Shown in pieces: positions 13,175 to 17,526 of a DNA stretch of 17,526 nt. A model generated the notes under the pieces. The model had not been told where the DNA came from. It saw nothing but the letters and a program-made list of their open reading frames with translations, and made no database searches. The stretch comes from an uncultured Eubacteriales bacterium. Lineage in GTDB: Bacteria; Bacillota; Clostridia; Christensenellales; CAG-138. A program made the position numbers and the translations under genes. The stretch spans positions 1 through 17,526 of the forward strand of contig URSN01000030.1 in NCBI GenBank assembly GCA_900550525.1. Direction: 5' to 3'. Each line of letters begins with the position of its first letter. Positions within the stretch are counted from its first letter, which is position 1.

Positions 13175-14452
13175 TTATTTGCGCAGGAACGCGGGCACGT
13201 CCAGCTTGTTCTTGGGCTTTTCGTTGTAGTCGCGCCTGAGGTCGCTCTCGCCAAAGGCGGCGTCGCTGCCCAGCGGCGCGGCCTCGGGCGCCGGCTCCTC
13301 CGCCGCGACCGGGCGGCGCGGCGCATACGCCGCGGAGTTGAACGGCTGCGGCTGGCGCTGCTGCTGCGGCGGCGCGCCCGTGCGGAACGGAGACGGCTGG
13401 AAGGGCGCGGCCTGCTGTTGCTGCTGCTGTTGGAAGGCGGACTGCGTGAAGATCGAACCGCCGCCGAACATGCTGCCCGCCGGCGCCTGCGGGATCGTGC
13501 GCTCGGACTCGAAGCCCGTGGCGATGACCGTGATGCGCAGCGAGTCGCCCATGGCCTCGTCGATGTCCGCGCCGAAGATGATGTTGGCCTCCGGGTCGGC
13601 GCTCTCGGCGATGATCTCCGCCGCCTCGTTGACCTCGAGCAGGCTCAGGTCCGGGCCGCCGGTGATGTTCATCAGCACGCCGCGCGCGCCGTTGATGCTC
13701 GTCTCGAGCATCGGGCTCTCGATGGCCTGCCGCGCGGCCTCGGCGGCGCGCTTTTCGCCGTTGGCGCTGCCGATGCCCATGTGCGCGAGGCCCTTTTCCT
13801 TCATGATCGTCTTGACGTCGGCAAAGTCGAGGTTGATCATCGCCGGCACGGCGATCAGGTCGGAGATGCCCTGGATGCCCTGGCGCAGCACGTCGTCCGC
13901 CACGCGCAGCGCGTCCGGCAGGCTGGCCCGGCCGACCAGGTCGATCAGCTTGTCGTTCGGGATGGTGATGAGCGTATCCACGATGGGCTTGAGCGCCGCG
14001 ATGCCGATCTCGGCGTTGCGCATGCGCACCTTGCCCTCGAAGGTGAACGGCTTTGTGACCACGCCCACGGTCAGCACGCCCAGCTCCTTGGCGCATTCGG
14101 CCACGATGGAGGCCGCGCCGGTGCCCGTGCCGCCGCCCATGCCGGCGGTGATGAACACCATGTCCGCGCCCTTGATGGCCTCCGAGAGCATCTCGCGGCT
14201 CTCGTCGGCCGCCTTGCGGCCGATCTCCGGGTCCGCGCCGGCGCCCAGGCCGCGCGTGAGCTTTTCGCCGATCTGGATCTTGGTCTCCGATTTGGAAAGG
14301 TAGAGCGCCTGCCGGTCGGTATTCACCGCGATGAACTCCACGCCGCGCAGGCCGTACTGCACCATCCGGTTGATGGCGTTGCAGCCCGCGCCGCCGACGC
14401 CGATGACCTTGATCTGGGCAAAGTTTGCGGTTTCGTAATCCTGTTCAAACAT
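13175..14452 (-). CDS. ftsZ: Cell division GTPase FtsZ
   Basis: This 425-residue tubulin homologue forms the division ring at mid-cell. The N-terminal nucleotide-binding segment reads [17 protein letters not shown], and the tubulin signature GGGTGTG is at residues 106-112. The T7 loop NLDFADV, needed for GTP hydrolysis at the subunit interface, is present. The core is followed by a long variable linker (about 100 residues) with seven consecutive glutamines and a second [10 protein letters not shown] block. It ends in the conserved C-terminal peptide LDVPAFLRK, which binds FtsA. The linker makes the protein longer than the usual 350-390 residues. AAGGGGG lies 6-7 bases before ATG 14452. ftsA ends only 12 bases upstream, so the two genes are co-transcribed. 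Confidence 0.98.
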   Translation of the reverse strand: MFEQDYETANFAQIKVIGVGGAGCNAINRMVQYGLRGVEFIAVNTDRQALYLSKSETKIQIGEKLTRGLGAGADPEIGRKAADESREMLSEAIKGADMVFITAGMGGGTGTGAASIVAECAKELGVLTVGVVTKPFTFEGKVRMRNAEIGIAALKPIVDTLITIPNDKLIDLVGRASLPDALRVADDVLRQGIQGISDLIAVPAMINLDFADVKTIMKEKGLAHMGIGSANGEKRAAEAARQAIESPMLETSINGARGVLMNITGGPDLSLLEVNEAAEIIAESADPEANIIFGADIDEAMGDSLRITVIATGFESERTIPQAPAGSMFGGGSIFTQSAFQQQQQQQAAPFQPSPFRTGAPPQQQRQPQPFNSAAYAPRRPVAAEEPAPEAAPLGSDAAFGESDLRRDYNEKPKNKLDVPAFLRK

Positions 14453-14464
14453 GTTCGTTCCCCC

Positions 14465-15661
14465 TTATTTTATCAATAAGTTTCGGAGTTTATCCAGCAG
14501 CCTGGACCAGAACGAATCCGCGGCCTCAGGCTCCGGGGCTTCTTCCGCGCTGGCGCGGAGCACAAAGTCGAGCGCGCCAAAGGCGCTGGTATAGTTGGGC
14601 GAGTTCATCTCGTGCATGTAGGAGGGCATGTCCCGCCGCACGTGGAAGCCCAGCTGCTGGTTCAGGTATTCGCCGATGCCGTGCATCATGGCGATGCCGC
14701 CGCCGGTCAGGTAGACGGCCGGGCGCGCCTCCGGCCGCCCGCCCATGTCGCGCAGGGCCTTCTTGAGCAGCGCGCACAGCTCCTGCGCGCGCGCGTCCAC
14801 GATCAGGTCCACCACGCCGTGTTCCACGCGCTTGACGCCCGTGGGCATGCGGATGATCTCGTACTGCGAGAGCGGCTCCTGCAAAAAGGTGTACCGCCGC
14901 TTGACCTGTTCGGCGTATTCAAGCGGCACGTCCAGCCCGAAGCTCAGATCCGCGGCAAACTGCGCGCCGCCCATCTCGATGGCGCGCAGCCCGGTCAGCG
15001 CCGCGTTCTCGATCACGCAGACGTCGGTGTGGCGGTACCCCACGTCGATCAGCACGGCCGGGCGCACGCGCTCCTGCTCGGGGATGATGTGGATGGCCTC
15101 CGCCAGCTGCGCGCTCACGCACATGGAGATCTCCACGTTCATCGAGCCCAGGATGCGCTCCATCTGCTGCACGAAGCTCTCCTGCACATACATGTGCGAG
15201 ACCTCGGCGCTGAGCTCGTCCGCCCGCGCGCCCTCCGGCACCGCGGCGCTCTCCACCCCGCCCACGGTGAAGTAGACCGGCGTGCTGTGCATGAGCACAT
15301 AGCCCGGCGCGCGCGCCTTTTCCAGCGACATGGAGATCACATCGTCCACGTCCTGCACCGAGACGCGCCCGCTGCGCGAGGCGATGCGCAGCGTCGCCCG
15401 CGTGGTGAGCAGCTTGACAAACGGCGCGGGCACCGCCAGCGCGACCTCCCGGATGCGCTGGCAGCTCTGCTGCTCGGCCTGCTCGATGGCGTTGAGCACG
15501 GCCTCGCCCAGCGAGGCCATGTCCGAGAACTCGCCCTCCTCAAAGCCCGCGTAATCGCATATGCCGACCCCGTGTACCAGGATACCATCCCTGTGGATGG
15601 AACTGCCGCACAGACACACGACCTTTGAGCTTCCAATATCCAGTATCGCAGCGGGCTTCAA
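14465..15661 (-). CDS. ftsA: Cell division protein FtsA
   Basis: This 398-residue actin-like ATPase tethers FtsZ to the membrane. Nucleotide-binding motifs are LDIGSSKVVCL at the N-terminus, LIDVGYRHTDV in the middle and YLTGGGIAMMHGI near residue 330. The extreme C-terminus (SFWSRLLDKLRNLLIK) fits the amphipathic membrane-targeting helix. The start chosen is TTG 15661: GGAGGAG (15676-15670) is 8 bases upstream and gives the usual short N-terminus. The ATG at 15694 lies only about 6 bases from the predicted transcription start and has no ribosome binding site. A homologous pilus-type or Hsp70-type ATPase is excluded by the ftsZ neighbour. Confidence 0.95.
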   Translation of the reverse strand: MKPAAILDIGSSKVVCLCGSSIHRDGILVHGVGICDYAGFEEGEFSDMASLGEAVLNAIEQAEQQSCQRIREVALAVPAPFVKLLTTRATLRIASRSGRVSVQDVDDVISMSLEKARAPGYVLMHSTPVYFTVGGVESAAVPEGARADELSAEVSHMYVQESFVQQMERILGSMNVEISMCVSAQLAEAIHIIPEQERVRPAVLIDVGYRHTDVCVIENAALTGLRAIEMGGAQFAADLSFGLDVPLEYAEQVKRRYTFLQEPLSQYEIIRMPTGVKRVEHGVVDLIVDARAQELCALLKKALRDMGGRPEARPAVYLTGGGIAMMHGIGEYLNQQLGFHVRRDMPSYMHEMNSPNYTSAFGALDFVLRASAEEAPEPEAADSFWSRLLDKLRNLLIK

Positions 15662-15706
15662 TCTCAGGACTCCTCCGCGCAGCGCATTCGCCATATATAC
15701 CCGGAT

Positions 15707-15736
15707 ATTATATCACACAAAATTCGTCATGCGCAA
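15707..15736 (-). promoter_or_regulatory. ftsA-ftsZ promoter
   Basis: On the minus strand TTGCGC (15736-15731) and a perfect TATAAT (15712-15707) are separated by 18 bp, with an extended -10 TGA directly before it. Initiation would fall near 15700, giving a leader of about 40 bases that fits the TTG start and its ribosome binding site. Confidence 0.82.
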
Positions 15737-15793
15737 CTGTTGGCGCATCTTTTGGTTTTTCTTCTCATCTTGCCCGCCCCGGCCGGCCCAATG

Positions 15794-15824
15794 GCGGCGG
15801 GCAGGGGAACCCCCTGCCCGCCGC
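15794..15824 (-). terminator. 14-bp hairpin after the CNNM-family gene
   Basis: GCGGCGGGCAGGGG (15794-15807) and CCCCTGCCCGCCGC (15811-15824) are perfectly complementary around AAC, 10 bases downstream of the gene's stop. On the minus strand the following bases are GC-rich, without a T run, so termination would be weak or Rho-dependent. Read-through would enter the ftsA promoter region. Confidence 0.6.
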
Positions 15825-15833
15825 TGCGCCCGG

Positions 15834-17180
15834 TCAGGACTGCTGCGCCTGGCCGCCCGCCTCGTCCGCCGCGCCGGTGCGGCACACGAGCGCCTGCTCG
15901 ATGCGGTGCTCGGCGATCTCCACCACCTTGATGTGCAGCCCGCACGCGTCGATCTCAAACTGCGAGCCGTCGTCCGGCACGGAACCGTACGTGCCGAAGA
16001 TGAAGCCGCCGAACGTATCGTACTCCTCCGTAGGCAGCTCCACGCCCAGCTGCTCGGCCACGTCGTCGAGCGCCGCGCCGCCCTGGATGCGCCACGTGCC
16101 CTCGTCGAGCTGCTCGATCTCGGCCGGCTCCTCCGGCATGGCGGCGTCGTCGTCCAGGTCGCCCACGAGCTGTTCGAGCAGGTCGTTCATCGTCACGATG
16201 CCCTGCACGCCGCCGTATTCGTCCAGCACGACGGCAAAGTGGTTGCGCGTTTTCTTCATCTGGCGGAACAGCACGTCCGCGCGGATGCTCTGCGGCACGA
16301 AATACGCCGGGCGCACCGCCTCGCGCAGGATGTTCTCGCGCGTGCGCTCCTCCAGGCGGAAATAGTCCTTGGCGTTGAGGATGCCGATCACGTCGTCCGC
16401 CGTCTCGCCGCACACCGGGTAGAGCGAGTGGCGGTTCTCGCGGATGGTCTGGTTCCACTGCTCGACGCTCTCGTCCTCCCAGAGCACGACCATGTCCGTG
16501 CGGTGCGTGGCGAACTCCTCCACCGCCAGGTCGTCGAATTCGAACACGTTCTGGATCATCCGCTGTTCTTCCTCGTCGATCACGCCCTTTTCGCTGCCGA
16601 CGTCCACCATCATGCGGATCTCCTCCTCGCTGACCTCCTCGTCCTTCTCATTGGGGTCGATGCCGAGCAGGCGCAGCACGGCGTTGGTCGAGACCGGCAG
16701 CAGCCACACGATGGGCGCGAACAGCTTCGAGATGAACGTCATCAGCCCCGAGATGGCGAGCGAGAGCTTCTCCGCGTTGCGCATGGCGACGCGCTTTGGC
16801 ACGAGCTCGCCGAAGATCAGCGTGATGTAGGAGAGCACCAGCGTGATCAGCGTCACCGTGATGGTGTCGAGCGTGCCGCGCGGGATGCCCACGCCCAGGC
16901 CGACCAGCCAGTCCACGATCCCGTCGGAGAAGTTTTCCGCCGCGAACGCGCTGCCGAGAAAGCCCGAGAGCGTGATGACCACCTGGATCGTCGCCAGGAA
17001 GCGCGCCGGCTGGTTCGTCAGCCGCGCCAGGCGCACGGCGCGCTTGGCGCCCTCGGCCGCCAGCTTGGCCAGGCGGTTGTCGTTGAGCGAGATCACCGCG
17101 ATCTCCGCGCACGCAAAAACCGCGTTGCATATGAGGAGGATGAGCTGCATCAGCAGCGCCAGCCATACGGAATCTTTCAA
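15834..17180 (-). CDS. CNNM/CBS/CorC-domain membrane protein (HlyC/CorC family)
   Basis: This 448-residue protein has a CNNM (DUF21) membrane domain with about four hydrophobic segments, starting WLALLMQLILLICNAVFACAEIAVI. A pair of CBS domains follows (about residues 200-320, with VIGILNAKDYF and VQGIVTMNDLLEQLVGD). It ends in a CorC_HlyC domain (DTFGGFIFGTYG, then GLHIKVVEI). Family members act in magnesium export or divalent-cation resistance. The start chosen is TTG 17180, which gives the family's usual N-terminus; AGGA lies 8 bases upstream. GTG 17255 would add 25 Cys/Arg-rich residues and is less likely. Older annotations call such proteins hemolysins, which is misleading. Confidence 0.9.
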   Translation of the reverse strand: MKDSVWLALLMQLILLICNAVFACAEIAVISLNDNRLAKLAAEGAKRAVRLARLTNQPARFLATIQVVITLSGFLGSAFAAENFSDGIVDWLVGLGVGIPRGTLDTITVTLITLVLSYITLIFGELVPKRVAMRNAEKLSLAISGLMTFISKLFAPIVWLLPVSTNAVLRLLGIDPNEKDEEVSEEEIRMMVDVGSEKGVIDEEEQRMIQNVFEFDDLAVEEFATHRTDMVVLWEDESVEQWNQTIRENRHSLYPVCGETADDVIGILNAKDYFRLEERTRENILREAVRPAYFVPQSIRADVLFRQMKKTRNHFAVVLDEYGGVQGIVTMNDLLEQLVGDLDDDAAMPEEPAEIEQLDEGTWRIQGGAALDDVAEQLGVELPTEEYDTFGGFIFGTYGSVPDDGSQFEIDACGLHIKVVEIAEHRIEQALVCRTGAADEAGGQAQQS

Positions 17181-17350
17181 TTCTGTTTTCCTGCTTTCCG
17201 CCTCCGGCAGGACGCGCAGGGGAAAACGCGCACAGCAAAAAAGCATGCGCCGCACGCGGGCGCTCCCGCGGGCAGGCCATGCCGGGCCGTGTTCCGTATG
17301 CGTTTTATACCGATGGCAGCGCCGTTTTCGTCGCTACTGTCGTCGTCCAT
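17177..17350 (-). CDS. Possible small leader frame ahead of the CNNM-family gene
   Basis: An ATG at 17350 opens a 57-residue frame whose TGA (17179-17177) overlaps the proposed TTG start as TTGA. The product begins MDDDSSDENGAAIG and ends with two C-x2-C motifs (CGAC and CASC) and a basic RRRKAGK stretch. It lies entirely in the transcript predicted from the promoter at 17418-17390. Its ribosome binding site is poor (AAAGGA is about 16 bases away) and codon use is not clearly coding, so it may be chance. Confidence 0.22.
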   Translation of the reverse strand: MDDDSSDENGAAIGIKRIRNTARHGLPAGAPACGACFFAVRVFPCASCRRRKAGKQN

Positions 17351-17389
17351 GCGGGCCCAACCGGATCCTTTCTCGAATGTGATCGCTGT

Positions 17390-17418
17390 ATTATATCATA
17401 ACCGCCCCCGCTTGTAAA
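17390..17418 (-). promoter_or_regulatory. Promoter of the CNNM-family gene
   Basis: On the minus strand TTTACA (17418-17413), 17 bp and TATAAT (17395-17390) with an extended TGA form a strong promoter. Initiation near 17383 leaves a leader of about 200 bases before TTG 17180. This leader contains the hairpin CGCGGG/CCCGCG (17254-17269) and a small possible coding frame. Confidence 0.82.
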
Positions 17419-17526
17419 CCCCCTCCCGCCGCGCCTGCCGCGCACTCCATGTAGGTATACAATACATCTTGGACAGGAGGAAAAAAGAGAAGAAGGATAG
17501 GGACGCATCGGGTATAGTTGGAGTTG
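17419..17526 (+). promoter_or_regulatory. Probable leader of a divergent gene beyond the window
   Basis: TACAAT (17458-17463) is a possible -10 on the plus strand, with GTATAC overlapping it, but the matching -35 is poor. A strong ribosome-binding-like AGGAGG follows at 17475-17480. No ATG, GTG or TTG lies at the right distance from it before the window ends. The stretch is purine-rich (17475-17502). I see no gene inside it. Confidence 0.35.

Noticed and set aside
13400..13440. The glutamine run in FtsZ as a sequencing error or expansion disease-like repeat
   Set aside because: The codons are mixed CAG/CAA, the frame stays open to the conserved C-terminal peptide, and Q-rich linkers are common in FtsZ.
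12623..14479. A 618-codon plus-strand frame opposite ftsZ
   Set aside because: It begins inside the tandem repeat, runs through a terminator and two large palindromes, and is antisense to an unmistakable ftsZ.
15662..15694. ftsA start at ATG 15694
   Set aside because: It lies about 6 bases from the predicted transcription start and has no ribosome binding site, whereas TTG 15661 follows GGAGGAG by 8 bases.
17181..17255. CNNM-family protein starting at GTG 17255
   Set aside because: The extra 25 residues are Cys/Arg-rich, unlike the family N-terminus, and no good ribosome binding site precedes the GTG.

Overview
The window comes from a GC-rich, anaerobic, Gram-positive-type bacterium, most likely a GC-rich member of the Clostridia (Bacillota). 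Several things point there. The ribosome binding sites are strong AGGAGG types and TTG starts are frequent. Promoters are sigma-A-like (TTGACA/TATAAT). The nucleoside ABC importer has a lipoprotein of the Bmp/PnrA type. The ribonucleotide reductase is the oxygen-sensitive class III glycyl-radical enzyme, and ftsA-ftsZ form a simple pair. I cannot name genus or species. Most of the window is well-known core metabolism; the unusual material lies between the genes.

Layout, plus strand, 1-12505. The 3' end of threonine synthase (1-557) is followed by a four-gene nucleoside/purine ABC importer operon: lipoprotein 854-2143, double ATPase 2294-3832, permeases 3819-4946 and 4939-5931. A terminator and a near-consensus promoter separate it from serC-serA (6118-8137), the phosphoserine route to serine. 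After a strong terminator comes a 534-bp gene-free region (8138-8671) that controls nrdD. It holds two pairs of NrdR-type boxes, a 28% GC stretch and four DnaA-box-like 9-mers, three of them exactly 11 bp apart. nrdD (8672-10747) and its activase nrdG (10853-11524) follow, with a strong terminator-like hairpin between them. A 58-residue frame overlaps the nrdG stop as GTGA. Next is a membrane-anchored Xre-type regulator (11819-12505).

Layout, minus strand, 17526-12506. A CNNM/CBS/CorC membrane protein (17180-15834) sits behind a long leader. ftsA (15661-14465) and ftsZ (14452-13175) form one operon with a good extended -10 promoter. Past a cluster of large overlapping inverted repeats lies a small CPHC redoxin (13009-12734). 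Its stop codon lies inside a 39-bp tandem repeat that fills the convergent gap towards the Xre gene.

How the genes work together. The importer supplies nucleosides and serC/serA supply serine, hence one-carbon units. nrdDG makes dNTPs, and ftsA/ftsZ drive division. The nearby redoxin is a possible electron donor for NrdD; this is inference. The most interesting signal is the apparent joint NrdR and DnaA control of the dNTP gene. If it holds, it would tie anaerobic dNTP synthesis to replication initiation. Alternatively the region is a DnaA-titration or origin-like element.
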